From JAKQDH01 sp029558835 (GTDB taxonomy: Bacteria; Planctomycetota; Phycisphaerae; UBA1845): a stretch of 64,000 bases of DNA. Below the pieces are notes generated by a model, which did no database searches, was not told the origin of the DNA, and saw nothing but the letters and a program-made list of their open reading frames with translations. The first letter of the stretch is position 1. The number at the start of each line of letters is the position of its first letter. The stretch covers positions 37,148-101,147 of the forward strand of contig DAOQSN010000017.1 of assembly GCA_035356615.1 (NCBI GenBank). The letters are read 5' to 3'. The position numbers and the translations under genes were made by a program. This document shows positions 43,425 through 51,362 of this stretch, one piece after another.

Positions 43425-44723
43425 ATGGTGCGGTCGGTCTCACGAGCAGTTTGGGCGGCGCTGGTGCTGGTGGCACCCGTCGCGGGGGCGGATTGGCAGT
43501 TGCAGAACGTCCGAGCGATCGCGGCGTTCGGAACGCAACCGAGTCTATGGGACGGCAAGGTTGCCTTTCTGTATGGCAGCGGCGGACCCCTGATGTACTA
43601 CGACGGCTTCGAGGTCGTGACCGTCTACGGCGCGGAGCAGTACAACTACGAGCCCGCGACGGCGAACGGGTACGTGGCCTGGCGGAACCGCCGCAGTCGT
43701 GCCTGGGTCAATGACATTTACCGTTGGAACGGCCAGACGGTGGTGAACATCTCCAACGGCGCGGACGTGAGCGACTGTACGCCGTCGCTGGGCCGCAACG
43801 GTGATATCCTGTGGAGTCGCAACTACACGCAACTCATGTATTACAACAACGCCACGGGGCAGGTGACCTCGCTCGGCGTGAGCGGGCAACTGCCTTCGTT
43901 GTTCATCCGCCCGAACGGCACCAAGACGTATGCGTATCAGGACCCCAGCACGTATGAGGTCAAGTACTACGACGGGACGGTGACGCACACGCTGGCGGTG
44001 GGCGCCAGCATGGGGGCTTTTCCCTCCCTGTGGGACGGGGCGGTGGCCTGGATGGGGGAGGGGCCCGGCGGACTGTTTGTCAATACCGAGATCTTCTACT
44101 GGAAGAACGGGGTGACGACGCGCTTGACGAACGACCCGGCCCCCGGCATCGGCGATGCCAACCCGCGGGTGTGGCAGGACATGGTCGTCTGGGGCCGCAT
44201 GACCGCAGGTCCGCTGCAGCCGCATCGCCTGTACTTCTGGGACGGGCAACTGGTTCGGGCCCTGCGCACCACGGGCGGCAACTACCCGAGCTTTCACGAC
44301 AGGCAGATTGCGTGGGTGGAGAACGACGGCATCTACCTGGGCGACCTGGTGCTGCCCGGTGATCTCGACGATGACGGCGACGTGGACACGGACGACTACA
44401 TCGTCCTGGCTGGGTGCCTGGCGGGGCCGCTGGAAATCGGCCCCGCAGACTTCGACGATGACGCGGACGTAGACTGGGACGACTTGGCTGCCTGGCTCGG
44501 TTGCTTCCACGGGCCGGGGGTCGTGGCTACGGGTCCGTGTTCGGCCAAGGACCTCGACGGGGACACGGATGTCGACCTGCGCGACTACGCTCGGTTCGTT
44601 GCGTTCTACGAGCGCTCACCGGAGGAACCGCTGCCGGCCGAGTGCCGCGTGGCGGACCGGGACGCCGACGGCGACGTGGACTTCAGGGACTTTGCCCGGT
44701 GGGAACTGCTGCTCCAGCCGTAG
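43425..44723 (+). CDS. Secreted propeller-like protein with three dockerin-type calcium segments
   Basis: 432 residues from the ATG at 43425 (AAAGGAAGGA upstream). Signal peptide MVRSVSRAVWAALVLVAPVA. The body has repeated blades with alternating (S/P)LWDG-(K/A)VA and YYWNG or YYDG motifs (for example PSLWDGKVAF, YYDGFEVVT, VAWRNR, PSFHDRQIAWVENDGIYLGD), likely a TolB-like propeller. The C-terminus holds DLDDDGDVDTDDYIVLAGCL, DFDDDADVDWDDLAAWLGCF, DLDGDTDVDLRDYARFVAFY and DRDADGDVDFRDFARWELLL: dockerin-type calcium segments used in planctomycete secretomes, probably for surface attachment. Partner cohesin unknown. Confidence 0.83.
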   Translation: MVRSVSRAVWAALVLVAPVAGADWQLQNVRAIAAFGTQPSLWDGKVAFLYGSGGPLMYYDGFEVVTVYGAEQYNYEPATANGYVAWRNRRSRAWVNDIYRWNGQTVVNISNGADVSDCTPSLGRNGDILWSRNYTQLMYYNNATGQVTSLGVSGQLPSLFIRPNGTKTYAYQDPSTYEVKYYDGTVTHTLAVGASMGAFPSLWDGAVAWMGEGPGGLFVNTEIFYWKNGVTTRLTNDPAPGIGDANPRVWQDMVVWGRMTAGPLQPHRLYFWDGQLVRALRTTGGNYPSFHDRQIAWVENDGIYLGDLVLPGDLDDDGDVDTDDYIVLAGCLAGPLEIGPADFDDDADVDWDDLAAWLGCFHGPGVVATGPCSAKDLDGDTDVDLRDYARFVAFYERSPEEPLPAECRVADRDADGDVDFRDFARWELLLQP

Positions 44724-44924
44724 GTGGGGCCGGGGGCTGCCGAGTGGTGCGGGTGGCTTCAGCAACCGCCGCAGTGCAGAGGCTCCGGGCTGATTGAGGC
44801 TGAACCGCCGCAGTCCGCGCGTCGAGCGAGGACGGGCGTCACCTGGCGCGTGCGGCGGCGAAAGCGCCTCCGCAGCGTGCTTCGTGGTGGGGCGGACCCT
44901 GGCCTGACCACGTGCCCGGCACGG

Positions 44925-45281
44925 CTACAGTGCCAAGTGCACGGCCGTGCCGTCCGCAACCGGCTCCGCCTGGACCACGGCAAAGCGGTCACGGTAGGAC
45001 CGCTGGCCGAGCGTGATCCGCAGTTCCGCAGGCGTACCGGGGGCCACTTGCAGGCACCCGGACGTTATCACCCTCGCCCCGCCATACCCGATGTCGAGGC
45101 AGGTGACGCGGTGGTCTGCCTTGCCGATCGTCATTGTGCCGGGCAGGTGGCGAGCGTAGCGGTAACCGGCACGGCGTTCGGGCGACGCGGGCGTCGTGGG
45201 CAGCGGTTCCTCGATGTCCGGACAGATGAGTTGGCGGATCGGGCCGTCCTGCACGTACTTCGAAAGCTGCTGCGTGGTCAT
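44925..45281 (-). CDS. PilZ-like domain protein
   Basis: 118 residues; AGGAGG lies seven bases before the ATG at 45281. The core SPERRAGYRYARHLPGTMTI ... VTCLDIGYGGARVITSG fits the PilZ fold, with the RxxxR element (RRAGYR) and a D-x-G-x-GG element in place of the usual D/NxSxxG. PilZ domains bind cyclic di-GMP and control motility, biofilm or secretion; some planctomycete versions are degenerate and may not bind it. Here the serine of the second element is replaced by glycine or tyrosine, so ligand binding is uncertain. It is divergent from rsmH, 250 bp away, with no obvious functional link. Confidence 0.7.
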   Translation of the reverse strand: MTTQQLSKYVQDGPIRQLICPDIEEPLPTTPASPERRAGYRYARHLPGTMTIGKADHRVTCLDIGYGGARVITSGCLQVAPGTPAELRITLGQRSYRDRFAVVQAEPVADGTAVHLAL

Positions 45282-45531
45282 GGTAGCCTCCTGGCGAGCG
45301 GGACACGGGCCTCCACAACGTAGCTTCTACATCGGTCAGAGTCTAACCGGTCGATAAGCCAAACGCCAGGCGCCGGCGCGGGAGACACGCTTCGGGCGTA
45401 AGGGAGGCGGCCGAGTGGCTCGTCGCAGGGACGCCACTTCCGCGGGTGGACGCGCCCCTGGGGGATGTGCCGACACCGCACGTCGCCCCAGGGTGTCGCG
45501 GCGGTCTGGACGACGTAGAATCCGACTCGTG

Positions 45532-46674
45532 ATGGCCGGCGAACCCCCGCAACCGGAAGACTCTGCGGCGGAGCATCCCCGCCCGCGGCGGCGACGATAC
45601 TCGGGCACCCACCCGCGTCGTTATGAGCAGCGCTACAAGGAGCTGCAGCCCGACGACTACCCGGGCATGCAGGCCCACGTGCGCGCGCAGGGACGTACGC
45701 CCGCGGGGACGCACGTGCCGGTGTTGGTGGACGAGATCATCTCGGCCCTCGCGCCGGCGGCGGGGGAACTCGTCGCCGACTGCACGCTGGGCTCCGGGGG
45801 GCACGCGTCGGAGTTTCTTCAGCGGATCGGGCCGGCCGGACGCCTGGTCGGTCTGGACGTGGACGGCGAGCAACTCTGGGCCACTGCCCGCCGGCTGAAA
45901 CAGGCCGGGCTTGCGGTGCGGGGGCCGGAATCCCCGGACGCCGCGGCGGGCCCTGTGACCGCAGCGCTCGTCAGCCTGCATCGCTGTCACTTCGCAGGCC
46001 TGGGTAAGGTGCTTCGTAGCGAGGGACTGACCGGTTTCGACGTGGTCTTCGCCGACCTTGGCGTGTCGAGCATGCAGCTTGACGACCCGCGCCGGGGTTT
46101 CGGCTTCAAGCATGATGGACCCCTGGACATGCGCATGGACGAACGCGCCGGCCGTACCGCCGCTGACCTCCTGGCGTCGCTCGCCGAAGACGAGTTGTCG
46201 GCCGCTCTTTGGGAACTGGCCGACGAGCCGGACCATGAGCGCATCGCGCGACTGGTCATGACCGGGCGAGGACGCGCACCGCTGACGCGTACGCGGCAAC
46301 TGGTAGGCCTGGTGCTGCGGGCCAAGGGGCTTACCCAAGAGGCGTGGCGCCGGCAACGTGCCGACCAGCCCACTGCCCTGCACCCGGCGGCGCGGACTTT
46401 TCAAGCCTTGCGGATCCTCGTCAACGACGAACTGCACGCGTTGGAACAGTTGCTGCGTGTTGCTCCCTACTGTCTGCGGCCGGAGGGACGAATCGGCATC
46501 ATCTCCTTCCATTCGGGTGAGGATCGGCGGGTGGCGGAAGCGTTCCGATGTGGTTTGGAGGAAGGCGTGTACGCGACGGCGGACGAGCCGATCCGTCCCA
46601 CGCCGCACGAAGTGGCGTCGAACCCCCGCAGCCGTTCGGCCCTGTTTCGCTGGGCACGCCGGACGCGCGGGTGA
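45532..46674 (+). CDS. rsmH: 16S rRNA (cytosine(1402)-N(4))-methyltransferase RsmH
   Basis: 380 residues from the ATG at 45532. SAM-dependent enzyme that N4-methylates C1402 in the ribosomal P site. Signatures: HVPVLVDEII, DCTLGSGGHASEFL (SAM motif I), GLDVDG, FADLGVSSMQLDDPRRGFGF, DGPLDMRMD, HPAARTFQALRILVNDEL and IGIISFHSGEDR. The basic extension of ~55 residues before HVPVLV (RRRRYSGTHPRRYEQRYKEL) and a loop after motif I make it longer than the ~310-residue E. coli enzyme. In most bacteria rsmH opens the dcw cell-wall cluster after mraZ; here it stands alone with no mraZ, ftsL or mur genes next to it, as expected for planctomycetes with reduced dcw clusters. Confidence 0.95.
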   Translation: MAGEPPQPEDSAAEHPRPRRRRYSGTHPRRYEQRYKELQPDDYPGMQAHVRAQGRTPAGTHVPVLVDEIISALAPAAGELVADCTLGSGGHASEFLQRIGPAGRLVGLDVDGEQLWATARRLKQAGLAVRGPESPDAAAGPVTAALVSLHRCHFAGLGKVLRSEGLTGFDVVFADLGVSSMQLDDPRRGFGFKHDGPLDMRMDERAGRTAADLLASLAEDELSAALWELADEPDHERIARLVMTGRGRAPLTRTRQLVGLVLRAKGLTQEAWRRQRADQPTALHPAARTFQALRILVNDELHALEQLLRVAPYCLRPEGRIGIISFHSGEDRRVAEAFRCGLEEGVYATADEPIRPTPHEVASNPRSRSALFRWARRTRG

Positions 46675-47176
46675 AACAGAAATCGCAGGCGCACCCGAGC
46701 CGCGATCGCGAACCGACCACGAATGTAGAAGTCAGAATTCAGAAAGCGGAGAGCACGGAGGACCTTTCTGCATTCTGCTGTCTTCCTTCTGCTTGGGGAC
46801 GTCGTGGTCCTCGTCAGCATGGGCTGACGAAACCGCTGGTGCGACCCCGGAGGGGTCGAAGTCGTTAGCCCCGGGTGGCAACCCTGGGGATCGCGGTCCA
46901 GCGCTCTCTTGGTATCTCCGCCGCCCGGCCGGGGCGGGGGACGGGAATGGAGCCGGCCTCTTCCCAGGGGTCGACACCCCTGGCTGCCGACTTCGGCCCT
47001 TCCAGAGCCGGGCAGAACGTGGCCGGCGGGACGGTCGGCGTTGCCCCTTTCTGCCGTGAGAAGTCGGAGTCCTCGTCAGTGCGGGCTGACGACGCCAAGT
47101 GGCTGCTCATGGTCTCCGGGTGCGGCAGGGCACCATGACGACTGTATTCCGCCAGCCGATCCGGTGCGTGCTCTTG
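46675..47176. other. Intergenic region with hairpin-rich planctomycete-type repeat
   Basis: No gene. Contains GACCCCGGAGGGGTC (about 46842-46856) and AGCCCCGGGTGGCAACCCTGGGG (about 46868-46890), two perfect or near-perfect hairpins in tandem, and two CTCGTCAG...GGGCTGACGA segments (46810-46835 and 47070-47095) that repeat each other. Confidence 0.5.
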
Positions 47177-48301
47177 TCATAGCCCCCGCCGGGTCACGAG
47201 GTACGTAGCGAAGCTGCCGAGCCAGTGGCCGCCCTCGTACTGCTGCCCGGTGAGAGCCTCCAACCCGGCTCGGCGGTGCTCGCCGGCGGCCGCCCGTAAC
47301 GCGGGCAGACGCGGATCGTTCGCCGGCAAGCCCGCCATGATCCCTTCGAGCATCCAGGCGCGCGAGAGATTCAGGCCGTCCAGGTGCACGAGCTTGCCAT
47401 CGGCGCGATCGGTGACCACGCCGGGTCGCAGCCAGTTCGCAGATCCACCCGTTGGCACCTCGGGCAGAAAACCCGTAAGCCACGTCGCAAACTCCGCCGG
47501 CGGCAACACGCGGCGCATGACGTCCGCCTCGGCCAGGACCGGCGAGAGGAAGTCCTCGCCGCCCGGCTCGAAACGCAGGCTCGCGCCGCGGTCGGCCAGG
47601 AAGTAATCGCGTGCCCGGCTGGACACCAGCATGCCCATATCGGCGTCGCCGCGGCTGCGCGCCCAGTCCAGCACGAGACCCAGCGCGAACGCGGTCTGCG
47701 TATGCTCGCCGGTACGCACGGGGTGCGACAGTTTCGGCAGCCAGGCCTGGAAACGCCGGGCCGCCTCCTGTTCCAGCGGTTCGAGAGTGGCCGCCCATTG
47801 GCGGGCCTGCGGATCATCCCATTCGTGCAGTTCAGCACCGAGCTGCAGCAGCCACGCGAGTCCGTAAGGTCGCTCAAAGGTGCTGCGTCCCGGGCCGTTG
47901 ATGTACGCGACCTCCACGGCCACCTTGTCGGGCGTGAAGCTCTCGGCGAGCGCGGCCCGGGCCTGAGCGACGAAAGGGGCCTGGGGATAGGTGCGGCAGA
48001 GCCGTACGAGCAGCCAGTGTCCATGCACGGCCGAGTGCCAGTCGAAGCACCCACAGAACACCGGCGTCAGCTCCCGCGGCGGCCTGGCATCCTCGGCCGA
48101 GTTGAGCACGTGCGATATCTTGTTGGGGTACTCCCGATGAACGCAGGTCAGGGCCAACTCCGCGAAGCGGGCCACTGTAGTCACGTCCAGGTCAGCGTGG
48201 TGTGAACCCGGGTTTGTCGGCTGCGCCATTGCCCCGACGCAGTACAAGAGCAAGGCTGAAACACCGCCGAGCATCTTCCCGCTGGTGAGCGTTCGCCGCA
48301 T
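47177..48301 (-). CDS. DUF2891-type exported protein
   Basis: 374 residues with a signal peptide (KMLGGVSALLLYCVGAMAQP). The body matches the DUF2891 family: FAELALTCVHREYPNKISHV, CFDWHSAVHGHWLLVRL, ERPYGLAWLLQL, GEHTQTAFALGLVLDWAR, DFLSPVLAEADVMRRVL, HLDGLNLSRAWMLEGI and GGHWLGSFATYLVT. The family is predicted to form an alpha/alpha barrel, which suggests a carbohydrate-active or related enzyme, but no activity is established. Stands alone; no operon partner. Confidence 0.87.
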   Translation of the reverse strand: MRRTLTSGKMLGGVSALLLYCVGAMAQPTNPGSHHADLDVTTVARFAELALTCVHREYPNKISHVLNSAEDARPPRELTPVFCGCFDWHSAVHGHWLLVRLCRTYPQAPFVAQARAALAESFTPDKVAVEVAYINGPGRSTFERPYGLAWLLQLGAELHEWDDPQARQWAATLEPLEQEAARRFQAWLPKLSHPVRTGEHTQTAFALGLVLDWARSRGDADMGMLVSSRARDYFLADRGASLRFEPGGEDFLSPVLAEADVMRRVLPPAEFATWLTGFLPEVPTGGSANWLRPGVVTDRADGKLVHLDGLNLSRAWMLEGIMAGLPANDPRLPALRAAAGEHRRAGLEALTGQQYEGGHWLGSFATYLVTRRGL

Positions 48302-48626
48302 GATTCACCTCCCGATTCGGACGGTCGACGTGGTGCATTGTGACCGAATGGTGCCTTCCTGCCAACTGCGCCTCCGGGCATCGTCACTGGCTTAGTCGAG
48401 AGCCTCGCTCGCCGCGTTGCTCGGGGCCGGGCCCGGCGGCTACGCCGTGCCTGCCTGCCTGGCTGTGCGCGAGCACGCGCCAGCGGTGGTGTGGTTCGGC
48501 CGCTCCCTCACGACCGCAGTTCGGATCTCCGGCGCCGAATCGCGCACGGTGACTCGGCCCGACAACCTCTTACGCACACCATGAACTGGAGGGCACGCCG
48601 GAGCGGGCGTGGGTCGCGCGCCGGTA
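48302..48626. other. Intergenic region, no gene seen
   Basis: 325 bp of divergent intergenic DNA between the DUF2891 and FG-GAP genes. Only the promoter at its right end was recognised. Confidence 0.5.
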
Positions 48627-48655
48627 TTGTCTGCGACCGGGCACGGCGGTATAAT
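48627..48655 (+). promoter_or_regulatory. Sigma-70 promoter for the FG-GAP/dockerin gene
   Basis: TTGTCT (48627-48632), 17-bp spacer, perfect TATAAT (48650-48655), 41 bp before the ATG at 48697. Confidence 0.72.
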
Positions 48656-48696
48656 GCAGCTTCTCGGTCATCAGGGAGTCCTGTCAGGGAAAAGCC

Positions 48697-50154
48697 ATGC
48701 AGCGCATTCAGTTCATTCTGACCGTCGGTTTCTGTCTGGCCCTGGCCCCGCCCGCCGGCGCGCAAGAACGCATTGAGGCGTCCGACGACGGCCAGGAAGT
48801 CGTCGTGCTCGGCGACGCAGACGTCGGGGCGCAAGTGATCGCCACCGGCCGTGGTGTGCTCTACGGCACCGCGCCGAGCTGGCAGAACACGCTGCGTATG
48901 CAGGTCGGTGCGCTGCAAGTGGCCGACCTGAACGGCGACGGCTGGGCGGACGTCGTCGTCGGCTGTTACTCGTCGCAGAGTTACCCGCCGTACCCGGACT
49001 GGGAGAATCTGATCTACTACAACACGGGCGGCGCTCTCGAGGCGAGCCCGTCCTGGGTGTCCACGGACGAAGTCTCCACGGGTGACATCCAGGTCGGCGA
49101 CATCAACGGCGACGGCTACCCCGACATCTTCGCGGCCAACGGCGGCTACGGCATGTCGCCGTCGGTCATCTACTGGGGCAGCCCCACGGGGCCCAGCACC
49201 ACACCCGGCTGGTACAGTCAGGAACCCGGCAACGCCTGGAACAACTACGCGATCCTGTTCGACTTCGATCATGACAACGACCTGGATGTCGTGACTGCCA
49301 ACCAGGGCAACTCCACGAGCGACCCCTATCGCCCGATGTTCGCCTTCCGCAATAACGGCGGCACGCTGCCCACCGTGCCCACCTGGCAGTCGGCGGAGAC
49401 GTCGATCCAGAACTTCCTGGACTTCGCGGACTACGATGGCGACGGCTGGGAGGACCTGGCCGTCTCTAAGTGGGCCAACTTCGAGAGCGGCATCTACAAG
49501 AATGTCAGCGGCAGCCTGCAGACCACGCCAGTCTGGACCACGGGCGACGACGACACGGACAAGGGCGTTGCCTGGGCGGATGTGGACCACAACGGCTGGC
49601 CGGACCTGGCGCTGGGACACGACCCGACGCTGCTGTACGGCAACAACGGCGGTGTCCTGTCACTCACCTGGTCGGCGAGCGGCGCGTACTTCGGGCACAG
49701 CGAGCTGCGCTTCCTCGATGTGGACCGTGACGGCGATGAGGACCTGGCTGAGGTCCACTTCTCCAACGGGCAGACGCACATCTATCTGAACGACAACGGC
49801 GTTCTGTCGGCGACGGCCTCCTGGACGTACGGCTCAGCGGCGGTGGGGACGGCCATCGCTTTCGGAGACATCAACGGCGATCATTGGCCGGACCTGGTGA
49901 TCGGCTACTCGGGGCAGCCTTGCGTGGTCGTCTTCTACGCACAGCCGCCGGTCGTGCCGGGCGACCTGGACGGCGACGAGGACGTCGATGCAGACGATTT
50001 CGCGATCTTCGCCATGTGCCTGGCGGGGCCCCAGGTCAGCACGCCGCCGCCCGGATGCGACGGGAGCGACTTCGCGCGGGCCGATCTCGACGCGGATACT
50101 GACGTGGACCTTAAGGATTTCGCGGGCTTCGAGCTCGTTTTCACGGGCGGTTAA
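48697..50154 (+). CDS. Secreted FG-GAP/VCBS repeat protein with dockerin-type C-terminus
   Basis: 485 residues. Signal peptide MQRIQFILTVGFCLALAPPA ending GAQ. Repeated FG-GAP/VCBS blades, each with a calcium-loop of the type DLNGDGWADVVVG, DINGDGYPDIFAAN, DFDHDNDLDVVTAN, DYDGDGWEDLAVS, DVDHNGWPDLALG, DVDRDGDEDLAEV and DINGDHWPDLVIG, giving a seven-bladed integrin-like propeller. The end carries DLDGDEDVDADDFAIFAMCL and DLDADTDVDLKDFAGFELVF, a two-segment dockerin-type module. Probably extracellular, calcium-stabilised and surface-bound. Followed 70 bp later by the RluA-type gene on the same strand, which may be read through. Confidence 0.88.
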   Translation: MQRIQFILTVGFCLALAPPAGAQERIEASDDGQEVVVLGDADVGAQVIATGRGVLYGTAPSWQNTLRMQVGALQVADLNGDGWADVVVGCYSSQSYPPYPDWENLIYYNTGGALEASPSWVSTDEVSTGDIQVGDINGDGYPDIFAANGGYGMSPSVIYWGSPTGPSTTPGWYSQEPGNAWNNYAILFDFDHDNDLDVVTANQGNSTSDPYRPMFAFRNNGGTLPTVPTWQSAETSIQNFLDFADYDGDGWEDLAVSKWANFESGIYKNVSGSLQTTPVWTTGDDDTDKGVAWADVDHNGWPDLALGHDPTLLYGNNGGVLSLTWSASGAYFGHSELRFLDVDRDGDEDLAEVHFSNGQTHIYLNDNGVLSATASWTYGSAAVGTAIAFGDINGDHWPDLVIGYSGQPCVVVFYAQPPVVPGDLDGDEDVDADDFAIFAMCLAGPQVSTPPPGCDGSDFARADLDADTDVDLKDFAGFELVFTGG

Positions 50155-50224
50155 GACTCAGCGGGTCGCGTCCGCGGCCACCGGTTGGCGTGCGCGATTC
50201 GTGCCTCCCGTTGTGTAGGTTCCC

Positions 50225-50965
50225 ATGGCGCGGTCCACCGCATGCCTGCCGCCCGTCTTGTACGAGGACGAGACGCTGACCGCGTTCGACAAGCCCAGCG
50301 GTCTGCGGGTCGTGCCGGACCGCTGGGATGCGGACGCCGTCTGTCTTATGGACCTCGTGCACCGATGCGGGTCGCCGGAGTGGTTCAACGTCCACCGCCT
50401 CGACCGCGACACCAGCGGGGTGCTGCTGTGCGCGAAAACCAAGGACACACTGACGGCTCTGACCGACCTGTTTGAGATGCATCGGGTTGAGAAACGCTAC
50501 GTGGCTCTGACCCGTGGTTGCCCGGAGAACTCGCCTATCGCGATTACTGCGGCACTTGCTGCGGACCCGCAGCGACCCGGCCGGATGTGTGCCACGCCCG
50601 AGGGCAAGCCCAGCGAGACGGTGGTCGAGGTGGTGGAGAGTTGGGCATGTGGCCACGCCCTGCTGCGCGCGTTTCCGAAAACCGGCCGCACGCACCAGGT
50701 CCGCGTGCACCTCGCTCACCTTGGCTGCCCTGTTGTGGGGGATGCCCTCTACGGCGATGGCCGCCCCTTGTTCCTCTCGGATTTCAAACGCGGCTACAAG
50801 CGGCGCAGTGATGACCCCGAGCCGCCCCTGCTCAGCCGTCTGGCCCTGCACGCTCAGAGCCTTACGCTCGACCATCCTGTCACGCATGGGCCGTTGACCA
50901 TTGAGTCTCGCTTGCCCGACGACCTGCAGTTCGCCTTGAAGCAGCTTCGGCGTCACGGCCGGTGA
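50225..50965 (+). CDS. RluA-family RNA pseudouridine synthase
   Basis: 246 residues. Converts specific uridines in rRNA or tRNA to pseudouridine. Signatures: LYEDETLTAFDKPSGLRVVP, the catalytic HRLDRDTSGVLL (Asp in RLD), KRYVALTRG, PKTGRTHQVRVHLAHLGCPV and GDALYG, LALHAQSL. There is no N-terminal S4 RNA-binding domain, so it is like RluA or TruC rather than RluC/RluD. The exact target is not predictable. The ATG at 50225 has weak upstream GGTTCCC only; an internal start is possible but would delete the first conserved block. Confidence 0.92.
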   Translation: MARSTACLPPVLYEDETLTAFDKPSGLRVVPDRWDADAVCLMDLVHRCGSPEWFNVHRLDRDTSGVLLCAKTKDTLTALTDLFEMHRVEKRYVALTRGCPENSPIAITAALAADPQRPGRMCATPEGKPSETVVEVVESWACGHALLRAFPKTGRTHQVRVHLAHLGCPVVGDALYGDGRPLFLSDFKRGYKRRSDDPEPPLLSRLALHAQSLTLDHPVTHGPLTIESRLPDDLQFALKQLRRHGR

Positions 50966-51170
50966 CAGGCGCCGGCCTACATCCTGTCTCTCTCCGCACG
51001 GCGGGGTGGGCTCGACGGCACCGGGTGTCGGCGGCATCCTCACCGGTCATCGACTTCCCAGCGGCTGCGGCCGTGCGGGTCAACCGGGCGGCTGTGCGCC
51101 GGGCAGCGGGAGGCAAAGCCATGGGGCGCATCAGCTTGCGCCGTGGCGGCCTCACAACCCGCGCCACTGC

Positions 51171-51199
51171 TTGATTTGACCGCCGCGTTTCGGTATGCT
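51171..51199 (+). promoter_or_regulatory. Sigma-70-like promoter for the YadA-head-like gene
   Basis: TTGATT (51171-51176), 17-bp spacer, TATGCT (51194-51199). The predicted leader is ~155 nt. The remainder of 50966-51362 contains no gene. Confidence 0.6.
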
Positions 51200-51348
51200 C
51201 AATGGAGACGAGTGCGACTCCCGGCTTCGTGCCGGGCGCGGGACCGCTCTTGTAGATCCGGTCGGGCATCGTACCGACTGGGCACGGCAGCTTGTCGGGA
51301 AGCACTTCGCCAACCGGAACAATCCACCTTCTCAGTTTCAGTTCATCT

Positions 51349-51355
51349 AAGGAGG
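51349..51355 (+). promoter_or_regulatory. Shine-Dalgarno deciding the start at 51363
   Basis: AAGGAGG at 51349-51355. The in-frame ATG at 51357 is only 1 base away, too close to use; the ATG at 51363 has normal 7-base spacing. Confidence 0.8.
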
Positions 51356-51362
51356 AATGCTC

